This document shows, piece after piece, positions 1 through 9,006 of a stretch of 64,000 nt of DNA. Every line of letters begins with the position of its first letter. Position 1 is the first letter of the stretch. The notes under the pieces were generated by a model. That model was not told where the DNA came from. It saw only the letters and a program-made list of their open reading frames with translations, and ran no database searches. Made by a program: the position numbers and the translations under genes. Source of the stretch: an uncultured bacterium (GTDB taxonomy: Bacteria > Bacillota > Clostridia > Lachnospirales > Lachnospiraceae); assembly GCA_947643595.1 (NCBI GenBank), contig CANRWP010000006.1, positions 1-64,000 of the forward strand, read 5' to 3'.

Positions 1-758
1 TGGATGTGGTGTACGAAGTGCGGGGGAAGGATGAGATCGCTCAGATGGGGGAGACTTTCAATCACATGGTATCCCGTATTGACACGCTGGTAAAAAGGAT
101 AGCCGAGGAGGAGAAGGAAAAAAGGCTTGTGGAGATTTCCTTTCTGGAGGCGCAGATCAATCCCCATTTTGTATCGAATGTCTTAAACAATGTGACATGG
201 ATGGCGAAGATACAGCACGCTGACAATATCGTGCCGCTTGTGCAATCGTTAAATTCCATGCTGCAGAACGTGATGCATCAGGAGGAGGATATGATCCTTC
301 TGAAAAACGAGCTGAGCTATGTGCAGAATTATCTGCGGATCGTGGAGTACAGCGGGAAATTTGACTGCGAGGTGCAGGAAGATATCGCGGAGGAAACCGA
401 AAATCTGCTGGTACTGCGTTTTATCCTGCAGCCGATCCTGGAGAACGCGATCAACCATGGGCTGGCGGGCAGCCTGTCCAGGCAGGAGAGGATCCTGATC
501 CACTCTTATATAGAGGACGAAAAACTGATTCTGACGATCGAGGACAACGGCAGCGGGATGACGGAGGAGCAGATTAAGAGGATTATGCGGGAAAAAACGG
601 AGAGGCAGAAGCATTTTAACGGCATCGGTATTCCGAACGTAATGGAGAGGATCCGGCTGTTTTTCGGAGATAAGTACGGCCTGCGGTATGAGAGCGAAGT
701 CGGAGAGTACACGAGGGCTATCTTTACGCTGCCGGTCATAAAGGGAGAGGGAGAATAG
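1..758 (+). CDS. Sensor histidine kinase, YesM/LytS type (5' end outside window)
   Basis: Membrane sensor kinase that phosphorylates the adjacent AraC-type response regulator. The reading frame is open to the window edge, so the extracellular sensor and membrane segments are missing. What remains starts in the second half of a HAMP linker, followed by the histidine box QINPHF, which is typical of the His_kinase (YesM/LytS) family. The ATP-binding domain then shows an N box (ILENAINHG), a G1 box (EDNGSGM) and a glycine-rich GIGIPNVMERI segment. The stop is 3 bases before the regulator gene, so the two are surely co-transcribed. The downstream importer and glycosidase suggest that an extracellular oligosaccharide is the signal (inference). 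Confidence 0.95.
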   Translation, partial: DVVYEVRGKDEIAQMGETFNHMVSRIDTLVKRIAEEEKEKRLVEISFLEAQINPHFVSNVLNNVTWMAKIQHADNIVPLVQSLNSMLQNVMHQEEDMILLKNELSYVQNYLRIVEYSGKFDCEVQEDIAEETENLLVLRFILQPILENAINHGLAGSLSRQERILIHSYIEDEKLILTIEDNGSGMTEEQIKRIMREKTERQKHFNGIGIPNVMERIRLFFGDKYGLRYESEVGEYTRAIFTLPVIKGEGE

Positions 759-761
759 GCT

Positions 762-2300
762 ATGGAGAAGATCAAACTGGCGATCATTGACGATGAGCTG
801 ATCAGCAGAAACATGATCAAGAAACTGATACAGGGCAACGAGCAGTATGAAGTGGCGGCGGATTTTGCGGACGGGAAATCCGCCGTGGAGTGGCTTCGCT
901 GCAATGAGATCGATATCCTGCTGTGCGATATGCAGATGCCGGAGATGAACGGGGTGGATCTTTTGCGCATCATCCATGTCATTCATGAATATCTGCCGGT
1001 CATCGTGATCAGCGGCTTTGACAATTTCGACTATGTGCGCGGGAGTCTTGTGAACGGAGCGGCAAATTATCTGCTGAAGCATGAGCTGACGGAGAAAAGC
1101 CTCCTGCAGGTGCTCGAGCAGGTGAGGGAGAAATACCATATCGTACCGGAGGAGAAGGCGGTGTGCAGGCGGACCGGGTACTGTATCTATGACAGGAAGG
1201 ACTACACGAAAGAAGGCATTGAGAAGATGGTCAGGGAGCAGAAGATCCAGTTCGGCGCCGGCAATTATGCTTCTCTCGCCATCTCGCCGGATTACCGGTT
1301 TTCGGAGAGGGTGAATCCCGAGGAGTTCAAGCGGGATGTGTGCAGCACGATCATGGATATTCTCGCGCAGATCCTGGGGACGGAGTATCCGTTCGTCATC
1401 TGTCAGACGAAGAAGTTTCATCTGCTGGTCCTTCTGTGTTTTCAGGAGGTCAACAGTACGTTATATATGATGAATATCATGAAAAAGCTGACCACCAGGC
1501 TGCAAAAGCAGATCATCAGGATACTGGATCTGACCTCGACGATCGCCATGGGCATTGTACATACGGGGCTGGGGAACGCGCTGGCGGAATCCGAGGAGCT
1601 GGATGAGATCCTGGAGGACAAACTGTATCTGGGCGGAAACAGGCTGATCTCCGCGCCTCTCGCCAGAAAGATAACATACGGAAACGGAGAGATACCGGCG
1701 GCGCTGTGGAAGCAGATGGAGTTCGAGAAGAAAAGACAGGGTGTGGCGGAGATGTCCACCTTGAACGAGTTTTTTGACTTCATGGAGAAGGAGAGGCTGC
1801 CGCATAAAAGGGTGACGGAATGCTGCCTGGAACTGATGCGTCTGCTGTGTCCGGAGGAGGCGGCGGAATGCAAAAAGCTGTCGGAGCGGATCAAGGGGTA
1901 TGAGATATTTGAGTTGCTTCGGGAGGATATCATGGATTTTATGAATCGCGAGAGGATCCTGGAAGAAAAGAAAAAGTATCGGTATTCTCCCCTGATCAAC
2001 CAGGTCATCGAATTTGTCGGAAAAAATTATCGGGAGGATATTTCCCTGGAGATGTGTGCGGCACAGCTGGACAGCAGCTACACCCATTTAAGCCGCGCCT
2101 TTAAGCAGGAGACGGGGATGCGCTTTGTGGAATACCTGAACAGACAACGCGTGAGCAAAGCCGAGAGCCTGCTGATCCGGGGAGAGGTGCCGATGAAGGA
2201 GATCGTGGAGCGTTCGGGCTTCCGCAATTACAATTATTTCTTTAAGGTGTTCAAGGAGATCACAGGTATGAAACCCGGGGAGTTTGTCGCAAAAATTTAG
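762..2300 (+). CDS. Response regulator with AraC-type DNA-binding domain, YesN-like
   Basis: Transcription regulator of 512 aa. The N-terminal receiver domain (about 1-120) has the acidic pair IIDD, the phospho-acceptor D56 in LLCDMQMPEMNG and the conserved lysine in YLLKHE. A long middle region (about 130-390) has no clear motif, as is common in YesN proteins. The C-terminus (about 405-510) is a double helix-turn-helix AraC domain (DISLEMCAAQL; VERSGFRNYNYFFKVFKEITGMKPGEF). The gene follows the kinase directly. The obvious target is the importer operon just downstream. Paired YesMN systems next to CUT1 sugar importers are common in Lachnospiraceae (established knowledge). Confidence 0.95.
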   Translation: MEKIKLAIIDDELISRNMIKKLIQGNEQYEVAADFADGKSAVEWLRCNEIDILLCDMQMPEMNGVDLLRIIHVIHEYLPVIVISGFDNFDYVRGSLVNGAANYLLKHELTEKSLLQVLEQVREKYHIVPEEKAVCRRTGYCIYDRKDYTKEGIEKMVREQKIQFGAGNYASLAISPDYRFSERVNPEEFKRDVCSTIMDILAQILGTEYPFVICQTKKFHLLVLLCFQEVNSTLYMMNIMKKLTTRLQKQIIRILDLTSTIAMGIVHTGLGNALAESEELDEILEDKLYLGGNRLISAPLARKITYGNGEIPAALWKQMEFEKKRQGVAEMSTLNEFFDFMEKERLPHKRVTECCLELMRLLCPEEAAECKKLSERIKGYEIFELLREDIMDFMNRERILEEKKKYRYSPLINQVIEFVGKNYREDISLEMCAAQLDSSYTHLSRAFKQETGMRFVEYLNRQRVSKAESLLIRGEVPMKEIVERSGFRNYNYFFKVFKEITGMKPGEFVAKI

Positions 2301-2338
2301 AGTAATTATCAAAATTTTATTATCTTTCTTTCTCCAGT

Positions 2339-2344
2339 TATAAT
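2339..2344 (+). promoter_or_regulatory. Candidate -10 box of the importer operon
   Basis: A perfect TATAAT lies in an AT-rich stretch between the regulator gene and the hairpin leader. No good -35 box is seen 17 bases upstream, which fits a promoter that needs an activator such as the AraC-type regulator. Tentative. Confidence 0.4.
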
Positions 2345-2378
2345 TTATGATTATTTTATAAATTAATCTGGAAAACAG

Positions 2379-2466
2379 CAGAATCCCGGGAAGCGCATAA
2401 CTCAATTTGCAGATGCAGAGCAGCTGCGGATTGAGTTGGGTAAAGGATGCGCTGAGAGGGATTCTG
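2379..2466 (+). ncRNA. Long structured 5' leader of the importer operon
   Basis: Three nested complementary segments form one long hairpin. CAGAATCCC (2379-2387) pairs with GGGATTCTG (2458-2466). AGCGCAT (2392-2398) pairs with ATGCGCT (2447-2453). AACTCAAT (2399-2406) pairs with ATTGAGTT (2430-2437), and the stem continues through two U-G pairs into GCAG/CTGC around an 11-base loop. An asymmetric internal loop (GGGA/GAGA) and a 9-base bulge break the stem. It ends 15 bases before the first permease's Shine-Dalgarno and has no U-run, so it is not a terminator. It may act on mRNA stability or translation, or bind a protein or ligand; the function is unknown. Confidence 0.6.
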
Positions 2467-2490
2467 TGGAACTGGAATAGGAGGAGAGTA

Positions 2491-3366
2491 ATGAAGAAAC
2501 TGGGAAAGAAAAACAACTGGGCGGCATATCTGTACATACTGCCCCTCATGCTTCTGTCGTTCGCGGTCGTGTACTACTGTATCATACGGACCTTTATGAC
2601 AAGTTTTACCGACTGGAACGGCATGTCGCCGGAGATGAACTTTGTGGGAATGAAAAACTATATCAAACTGTTCAAGGACGCGACGTTCTGGAAGTCGGTC
2701 ACAAACAATGTCATCTTTTTCTTCGGCACGGTCTTTGTGCAGGCGGCGGTAGGGTTCTTTCTGGCGGTCCTGTTAAAGAAGAAGCTGCCGGGTTCCAATC
2801 TGTTCAAGGCGGTCTATTTCATGCCGATCGCCATGGCGACATCTATCATAACGGCGATCTTTCGCATTATCATGGATCCCACAAACGGCGCGTTAAATCA
2901 GTTCCTGCACGCGATACATCTCGACATGTTCGCGGTGAGCTGGCTGGGGGATAAGCGGTACGCGCTGTTGTCGGTCATCATCGTCAATATCTTTCAGTGG
3001 ATGGGATTTTCCATGATCACCTACTATGCGAGCCTGATGAGCCTGCCGGACGATGTGTACGAGGCGGCGAAGATCGATGGGGCGGGTTTCTGGAGGACAT
3101 TGACGTCCGTCACATTCCCGATGGTGAAGGGGACGACCAATGTGCTGATCATTCTCGGCATCGTGGGCTCCCTGAAGACCTTTGATATTGTAAAACTGCT
3201 CACCAACGGCGGACCGGGAAGATCCTCCACGGTGATGAACGTGTACCTGTATGAAAAAGCATTTAAAGATTTCAAGGCGGGGGAAGCCGCCGCCATCGGC
3301 GTCTCTATCCTGATCATCGCCATGATCATGTCGTTTCTGCAGGTGAAATTCGGAAAGGAGGACTAG
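2491..3366 (+). CDS. Sugar ABC transporter permease, CUT1 family (MalF/LplB-like)
   Basis: Inner-membrane permease of 291 aa with six predicted membrane segments. The ABC-importer EAA loop is visible as YEAAKIDGAGFWRTLTSVTFP. The start at 2491 is chosen because GGAGGAGAG sits just before it; an in-frame extension to 2407 would run through the structured leader. It pairs with the second permease 4 bases downstream. No ATPase gene is present in the cluster. That is normal for CUT1 importers, which share an MsmK-type ATPase encoded elsewhere. Confidence 0.95.
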   Translation: MKKLGKKNNWAAYLYILPLMLLSFAVVYYCIIRTFMTSFTDWNGMSPEMNFVGMKNYIKLFKDATFWKSVTNNVIFFFGTVFVQAAVGFFLAVLLKKKLPGSNLFKAVYFMPIAMATSIITAIFRIIMDPTNGALNQFLHAIHLDMFAVSWLGDKRYALLSVIIVNIFQWMGFSMITYYASLMSLPDDVYEAAKIDGAGFWRTLTSVTFPMVKGTTNVLIILGIVGSLKTFDIVKLLTNGGPGRSSTVMNVYLYEKAFKDFKAGEAAAIGVSILIIAMIMSFLQVKFGKED

Positions 3367-3370
3367 GGAG

Positions 3371-4171
3371 ATGAAGAAGAACTGGAAGGGAGCTCCGGCA
3401 GCTTATTTTGTTTTAATTCTGTGCGGTGTGATCTGGCTGTACCCGATCGGCGTCGCGTTAGTCAAGTCCTTTCATCTGAACGGGTTTGACAACTATAAAT
3501 ATGTGCTGACCTATGAGAAGATCAGCTATTTCCGCGTGGTCGGAAACAGCATGTTCATAGCGATCACCACGGCTGTGGCGGTGACGCTGATCACGACGCT
3601 TGCGGCGTTCGCGTTCTCCAAGATGGATTTTGTCGGGAAAAAGATCATATATGGGATGATTCTGGCATGCCTCGCCGTGCCGGTGGCTGCGGTGACGAGC
3701 CCTCTGTTTGCGGCGATCAAGTCGCTTGGTTTTCTGGATAAACATGTCGGAGTGATCATGCCGCTTATCGCCTTCAACGCGCCCATGATGCTTCTGATGA
3801 TAAAAAATTATTTTGACACGATCCCGGATGAGCTTCTGGAGAGCGCGAGGATGGACGGGGCGTCCATGATGCGGATCTGGTATGAGTTCATGATCCCGCT
3901 GTGCGTGCCGATCATCGCCAATGTGCTGGTGCTCACCTTTATCTATTCCTGGAACGATTATCTGGTGCCGCTGCTCGTGCTTAGGGAGCAGGACAACTAT
4001 ACGGTCACATTGGCGGCGCAGTATTTTATGTCCAGCACCTACCAGAGTCCTACGGATGTGGCGAGGATCTACGCGGTCATGATGCTTTTGACACTTCCGT
4101 CGATCCTGGTGTATCTGGTGAGCCAGAAGTTCCTGGTGAGCGGCATCACGGCTGGCTCTGTGAAAGGGTAA
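3371..4171 (+). CDS. Carbohydrate ABC transporter permease, CUT1 family (MalG/LplC-like)
   Basis: Second permease, 266 aa, about six membrane segments. Its EAA loop is LLESARMDGASMMRIWYEFMIPL. It starts 4 bases after the partner permease, with GGAAAGGAGG overlapping that gene's end. Together with the partner it forms the membrane channel for the substrate delivered by the lipoprotein encoded at 6201. Confidence 0.95.
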   Translation: MKKNWKGAPAAYFVLILCGVIWLYPIGVALVKSFHLNGFDNYKYVLTYEKISYFRVVGNSMFIAITTAVAVTLITTLAAFAFSKMDFVGKKIIYGMILACLAVPVAAVTSPLFAAIKSLGFLDKHVGVIMPLIAFNAPMMLLMIKNYFDTIPDELLESARMDGASMMRIWYEFMIPLCVPIIANVLVLTFIYSWNDYLVPLLVLREQDNYTVTLAAQYFMSSTYQSPTDVARIYAVMMLLTLPSILVYLVSQKFLVSGITAGSVKG

Positions 4172-4192
4172 CAGAGGAAAGGAACGGAAATT

Positions 4193-6082
4193 ATGAGAGA
4201 AAAATTTTGCAATCCGGTCCCGTTTTCGGACGGGAGGCGGCATACGAATCCGGATCCGTTTATCATGAGGTGGTGCGGCAGGTATTACTGCTACGCCACG
4301 GACGAGGCGGGGGTGAAGGTGAGCGTATCGGAGGATATGGTGCACTGGGATTTCCGGGGATTTGCGATAAGTGAGAAAGAGTGCCATCACTACTGGGCGC
4401 CGTCGGTGATCTATCTGAACGGGATGTTCTATATGTATTATTCCAATATTCCGATGGAAGAAGAGGACTGCCATGAACAGCACCTGAAGCTGGCGGTGTC
4501 GGAGGATCCGCTTGGGCCTTTTGTCTACAGAAAGACTTTTTTTGAGAAGTTCAGTATCGATTCCCACCCGCTGAAGCGGGGCGGGGAGCTGTACATGTTT
4601 TATTCCGTGAACGACTGGCTGGGACTGGAGGAGAAGGTGGCTGGCACCTGTATTCTGCTCGATAAGATGGTATTGCCGGAAGAGTTTGCGGGGGATCCGA
4701 AGCCGGTGGTGCTGCCCTCTCTGCCTCAGGAGATCTATGCCGAAAATCGCTTCGGCGACGGCAGGGACTGGTATACGATCGAGGGGGCAAGTCCTGTTTT
4801 CCACGGAGATAAATGCTGGGTGCTGTATTCCGCCAACGCCTTTGAAAACATCTACTATTTTGTGGGAACCGCGGTGGCGGAGATAAAAGGGAGTCTGTGG
4901 GATATGGAGTGGAGGAAATATCCCGATGAGTATACGTGGACGCCCCTTTTAAAGAAGAACGACGTGGTGGAGGGAACCGGGCACAATACGGTGGCGAAAG
5001 CGCCGAATCTGTTTGAGGACTGGATCGTCTACCATGGGCGCGATATCGAGGAGGGGCTCAGGCAGGGAACGGAACAGCGGAATATGCGGATCGATCCGCT
5101 CCTGTATTTTCAGGACAGGATGTTCTGTCCGGGACCGTCCTTTGAGGAGAGGGATGTGCCGGGGAAGAGCTTTTTTGCCGGGAGAGAGATCGAGGCAAAG
5201 GAGAAGGTGTTTTTCGCGGAGGCAAAGGATTTCTACAGGATGGAGATCTGGTGCAGCGCCGGAATGTCCCATGCGGGAGCGAGATATATGCTGTATCCGC
5301 TTTATCGGGATGAGAAGAATTATATCGCCCTGGAGATGCACAGCGGCCTTCGGAAGATGAGCGTGATCCGCCGTCGCGGCGGGATCGCAGCGCGGCTTGG
5401 CAGTATGGAGCTGCCGGCGGGATACCGGTTCGATGTGCCCCATCTGATCGGCGTGGAGAGGAAGCGGGATCGCTTCAGAGTCACGCTGGATGACGACCTG
5501 AGTATGGATTTTGCGGATAGCCTGGCGGCAGGGGCTTCGAGAGCATTGGAAAGGATCGGTATCGGCGGCTGTTTTACTCCGGTGAGTGTGCAGAACGTCG
5601 TGATCGCGGAGGGTGCGGAACTGTTCGGCGAGGAGCTGGTTTTTCTGCCGGAGTTCTATGACTGCTCGCCGGCGGAGATAAAGGACGGGGCGCTGAGGGG
5701 GCACGGGGATGTGATGAGGCTGACCGGTAATACCTGTGCCTTTGGGGATGGCAGTACATATGGAAGCAGAGACAGCAGCGGTGTCCGTACGGAAAGGTTT
5801 ACCTGGAAGAGCGTGCAGGCGGACGGTCGGGCGGATCTGTACCACGGGGAAGAAAAACTCTGTACCTTGGAGTCTCCCCGGGGCGGGATGACTTTCTATT
5901 ATTATAAAACCGATAAAAAAGTATATCTTCTGACGGACGGAAAAATTATGGATGAAGGGAAGGCGGAAGTGAAAACTCTGTCGGGGATATCCGTTTTATC
6001 CACAAAGAAGGAGGCAAAAATGCCTCTCACCCTGGAAGTGAGAGGGCTGGCACTGGAGGATTATATGTGGGTGAAAGGGTGA
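4193..6082 (+). CDS. Glycoside hydrolase, GH43-like (arabinosidase/xylosidase type)
   Basis: Probable exo-acting glycosidase of 629 aa without a signal peptide, so it should act in the cytoplasm on imported oligosaccharides. The N-terminal half shows the five-bladed propeller landmarks of GH43. The general base is D21 in TNPDPF, the pKa-modulating Asp is D123 in SIDSHPL, and the general acid is E197 in TIEGASPV. A YWAPSVI segment of the family is also present. The second half (about 330-629) looks like one or two beta-sandwich domains of the kind that close the active site in GH43 enzymes. Substrate specificity (arabino- or xylo-oligosaccharide) cannot be read from the sequence. Preceded by AGAGGAAAGG. 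Confidence 0.85.
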   Translation: MREKFCNPVPFSDGRRHTNPDPFIMRWCGRYYCYATDEAGVKVSVSEDMVHWDFRGFAISEKECHHYWAPSVIYLNGMFYMYYSNIPMEEEDCHEQHLKLAVSEDPLGPFVYRKTFFEKFSIDSHPLKRGGELYMFYSVNDWLGLEEKVAGTCILLDKMVLPEEFAGDPKPVVLPSLPQEIYAENRFGDGRDWYTIEGASPVFHGDKCWVLYSANAFENIYYFVGTAVAEIKGSLWDMEWRKYPDEYTWTPLLKKNDVVEGTGHNTVAKAPNLFEDWIVYHGRDIEEGLRQGTEQRNMRIDPLLYFQDRMFCPGPSFEERDVPGKSFFAGREIEAKEKVFFAEAKDFYRMEIWCSAGMSHAGARYMLYPLYRDEKNYIALEMHSGLRKMSVIRRRGGIAARLGSMELPAGYRFDVPHLIGVERKRDRFRVTLDDDLSMDFADSLAAGASRALERIGIGGCFTPVSVQNVVIAEGAELFGEELVFLPEFYDCSPAEIKDGALRGHGDVMRLTGNTCAFGDGSTYGSRDSSGVRTERFTWKSVQADGRADLYHGEEKLCTLESPRGGMTFYYYKTDKKVYLLTDGKIMDEGKAEVKTLSGISVLSTKKEAKMPLTLEVRGLALEDYMWVKG

Positions 6083-6200
6083 GCCGGCAGGCGGCATCGT
6101 CCCATTGCAAAAAATTTCAATAATGCGCAAAAAGTTAGAGTGAACGGAATATACAAAATATTTTATGATGAAGTTACAAAAATTACAGGAGGGATTTATC

Positions 6201-7580
6201 ATGAAAAACTTTAAAAAGATAGTTGCCGTCATGGCTGCGGCTATGATGACTGTCGGCTGTCTGGCGGGCTGCGGCTCCGACGCACCGTCCGGGGAGACAG
6301 CGGAAACTCCGGCACAGGAGGCAGGTGATGAGGCGCAGACGGAAGCGCCGGCTGAGAGCGAAGCGGGCGGGGATGAAGTGACGTTGACATTCTGGTCCTG
6401 GCTTCCCACGACGGACCAGTCGGAGGAGATGATCGCGGCGTTTGAAGAGGCAAACCCGGGCATCAAGATCGATTACACGAGAACAGAGCAGGACGACTAT
6501 TTTGAGAAACTGCAGGTTGCGATGGCATCCGGCACAGGTCCCGATCTGTTCGGCCTGACGACCGGACCGATGAAGGAGCAGTACGCTCCGTTCGCGGAGG
6601 AGATGAGGGCGTTAGCGGACGCTAACTGGAGCGGCTGGTCAGATATCATCAGCGAGAACGCGGTGGAACAGTGCAGCACGGAGGACGGCAGCGTGGTAGG
6701 TATGCCTCTTTTAGTGGCGGGCATGACAGACCTGCTGTACAATAAGACACTGATGGACGAGTGCGGCATTGAGAGCGTGCCGAGGACTTATGAGGAACTA
6801 AAGGACGCGGCGGAGAAGGCGAAAGCAAAGGGCTATGTCTGCGTGGCGGTCGGCGCTGCGGACGACTGGATCAACAGCGATATCTTTGTACAGCTTTCCA
6901 ACGAGTTTGAGGAGGGCGCCGTTTACGAGGCAGACAGAGGGGAGCGCTCCTGGACGGATCAGTGTTTTGTGGATACGATGACGGCATGGCAGCAGATGTT
7001 CAACGACGGCATCTTTGAGGAGGGCGCGCTGGGCGTTGCGACTTATCCCGATGCCCGCGACCAGTATTTCTTTGCAAGAAAATCCGTATTCTTCCTGACA
7101 GGTTCCTGGCACCTCGGCCCCACATCTCCGACCAACAGCGAGATAGAGGGGACGGAGATCGCGAACAACAACGATGTGATCGGCATGTGCGTATTCCCCT
7201 CCGTTGTGGACGACGGAAAAATCTGCGGCACAGCGGGCGTCGATGTGATGATGGCTGTCAACAGAGACTGCAAGGAAAAGGAAGCGGCTATGAAGTTTGT
7301 GGAGTACATGGCAAACGGCGAAGGCCAGCAGTACTGGGTGAACAAACTGCAGGGCGCTCCGGTATCCAAGGAGATATCCTACACAGGCACAGTGGACGGC
7401 GAACTGCAGCAGCAGTCCATCGATGAGGTGAACAGCTATGTGAGCAACGCGGTGGGAAACCGCAAACTGTCCAACAGCGAAGTGGAGACAGCGATCCAGA
7501 TCGCGATGCAGAACGTTGCGGCAGGGGCGGACCCGGCGGCGGAACTGCAGGGCGTTCAGGATGTGCAGGATGCACAGTAA
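6201..7580 (+). CDS. Sugar ABC transporter substrate-binding lipoprotein
   Basis: Extracellular solute-binding protein family 1, 459 aa. The start at 6201 follows AGGAGGGATTTATC. A signal peptide ends in the lipobox LAGC. A Ser/Glu/Ala-rich linker follows, then the mature domain beginning VTLTFWSWLPT with the usual GTGPDLF segment. It captures the oligosaccharide outside the cell for the two permeases. It is unusual that the binding protein is last in the cluster, behind the glycosidase and after a 118-base gap. The gap may hold a separate promoter, but I see no convincing one. A strong terminator follows. Confidence 0.95.
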   Translation: MKNFKKIVAVMAAAMMTVGCLAGCGSDAPSGETAETPAQEAGDEAQTEAPAESEAGGDEVTLTFWSWLPTTDQSEEMIAAFEEANPGIKIDYTRTEQDDYFEKLQVAMASGTGPDLFGLTTGPMKEQYAPFAEEMRALADANWSGWSDIISENAVEQCSTEDGSVVGMPLLVAGMTDLLYNKTLMDECGIESVPRTYEELKDAAEKAKAKGYVCVAVGAADDWINSDIFVQLSNEFEEGAVYEADRGERSWTDQCFVDTMTAWQQMFNDGIFEEGALGVATYPDARDQYFFARKSVFFLTGSWHLGPTSPTNSEIEGTEIANNNDVIGMCVFPSVVDDGKICGTAGVDVMMAVNRDCKEKEAAMKFVEYMANGEGQQYWVNKLQGAPVSKEISYTGTVDGELQQQSIDEVNSYVSNAVGNRKLSNSEVETAIQIAMQNVAAGADPAAELQGVQDVQDAQ

Positions 7581-7621
7581 TGTGGAAATAAAAAAAGAAA
7601 CAACATATCTGAGATAAAATG

Positions 7622-7666
7622 GCTGCCGCCTTACGGAACAGGATCCGTGGGGCGGCAGCTTTATTC
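7622..7666 (+). terminator. Rho-independent terminator of the CUT1 importer operon
   Basis: Stem GCTGCCGCC (7622-7630) with GGCGGCAGC (7651-7659), extended inside by ACGGA/TCCGT, then a T-rich tail. Confidence 0.9.
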
Positions 7667-7687
7667 TTTCCATCAATACTCAGACTA

Positions 7688-7716
7688 TTGCATTTCCCTT
7701 ACGGATAACGTATACT
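7688..7716 (+). promoter_or_regulatory. Sigma-A-type promoter
   Basis: TTGCAT, 17-base spacer, TATACT. It would transcribe the 190-base leader of the lipoprotein gene at 7911. Confidence 0.6.
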
Positions 7717-7910
7717 GTAAAAATCAGCGGGAAAGCAGACAGTGATATGACGTATTTTTATACAAACATCAATATCCGGAAGGATTTCAATATGTATTCT
7801 ATCATGCACCTGTATCGTGGGGGGTAGGGGATAAATCCTCTGCCTTTTTCATGAATTTTCAAATTATTTAAAACTATATTCATTATATTTGAAACGAAAG
7901 GAATAATAAT

Positions 7911-8882
7911 ATGAAGAGATCAAAGAAATTTCTTGCGCTGGCACTGTTGGTGCCGACGCTTATAACGGCTGCCTGCGGAAGCGCCGAAGAGCAGGAGGAA
8001 GCAGCGGAGACGGGTGCAGAGACGACAGAGGCTGATGATTTGGAAACCATAGGTGCAGGAGCGGATGAAACTGCAAAACCGGACGCTCCGGAAGAGAATT
8101 CCGGTACGGAAACCATTGAAAAACCGGAGGCAACAGATTTTTCATTTATAGAAGGGTGGATCACGTCTATAGAAGAGGATAAAACAGAGATTACTCTGGT
8201 TATCTCCCACCACATAAAAGAGTCCAAATCTGTGGGATTTACTTATCAGGAAGTTCTTCTGGATGGTGTGGAGGCAGAAAACTGGGAAGCGCACGGGCGG
8301 GGAGCAGACACCTTTACCATAGATCCGAATGCTTTTCAAAGTTTCCCGCAGACATTGGTTCTGGGCACAAATATCGATAATTATTCGGAACTTACCGTAC
8401 ATGCCACCGCCAACTTTGAGGATGGAACAGAGCCGTATCCGTTCTCTGCCACATTTCGGATCAGTGAGATGGAGAGGAAAATAGAGGAAAAAGTTGTAAC
8501 TGCCACATCCGATGAAATCTCGATCGAAGCGCAGGAACTTTACAACGCAGACGGCATCGTGGTCACCGTTCCGGAGCAGACCGTGAGCGATAAAGATTAT
8601 TTCCTGCTCCATATAGAAAACAATACAGACGGCACAGCGCATTTCTATACGGACAAGGTTACGGTCAATGGTGCCTTACTGAAGGAACGGAGGAATTATC
8701 ATACAGAAACCACGGCACCGGGCGAGAGCATTGATATGTATGTCGGTTTTGAATATTCCGAGGGCGAATACGAGAAAAAGATGCAGCCCGATGTAAAATC
8801 CGGTGAGATCAGTTTTACGTTTGGGGATCAGGGCTCGGAGGAAGAAGTTCTCCTTACGTTAAAATACACGCGAAACGACTGA
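7911..8882 (+). CDS. Putative lipoprotein of unknown function
   Basis: Secreted lipoprotein of 323 aa. The signal peptide has a positively charged start (KRSKK), a hydrophobic core and the lipobox TAAC. A Glu/Ala/Thr-rich linker runs to about residue 70. The remaining 250 residues look beta-rich, with many T/V/E strands and an ending in FTFGDQGSEEE. No family is recognised. Start preceded by AAAGGAATAATAAT. Monocistronic as far as can be seen, with a long leader. Confidence 0.8.
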   Translation: MKRSKKFLALALLVPTLITAACGSAEEQEEAAETGAETTEADDLETIGAGADETAKPDAPEENSGTETIEKPEATDFSFIEGWITSIEEDKTEITLVISHHIKESKSVGFTYQEVLLDGVEAENWEAHGRGADTFTIDPNAFQSFPQTLVLGTNIDNYSELTVHATANFEDGTEPYPFSATFRISEMERKIEEKVVTATSDEISIEAQELYNADGIVVTVPEQTVSDKDYFLLHIENNTDGTAHFYTDKVTVNGALLKERRNYHTETTAPGESIDMYVGFEYSEGEYEKKMQPDVKSGEISFTFGDQGSEEEVLLTLKYTRND

Positions 8883-9006
8883 CGGAAAAATATCATATTT
8901 CTGAAAAAGTACAACTGTGGGAAGTCTGGCTCAGGCTTCCCGCCTGTTCTAAAAGGGTAAAACCGGGCATATATTTTACAGTGCGTGTGCGAAAAAGGCA
9001 TGTTGT

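Larger units (their letters stand above)
7581..7910. other. Intergenic stretch: terminator, promoter and possible short transcript
   Basis: This 330-base gap holds the terminator of the binding-protein operon (7622-7666) and a good sigma-A-type promoter (7688-7716). About 110 bases downstream lies a weak hairpin with a T-run (7826-7849). No open reading frame with a ribosome binding site was found before the lipoprotein start at 7911. The final 60 bases are AT-rich and may hold the lipoprotein gene's own promoter. Confidence 0.6.

Noticed and set aside
249-1421. Long open frame on the minus strand opposite the kinase and regulator genes
   Set aside because: It is the antisense shadow of two well-supported plus-strand genes, has no ribosome site and its protein is His/Arg/Leu-rich as expected of a shadow.
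2450-2460. GCTGAGAGGG resembling part of a TPP (THI-box) riboswitch
   Set aside because: The other conserved THI-box parts (for example GAACCTGATC and the ACCC stem) are absent, and the bases are part of the long hairpin.
8919-8941. GGGAAG...CTTCCC hairpin after the lipoprotein gene at 7911
   Set aside because: Only six base pairs and no T-run, too weak to call a terminator.
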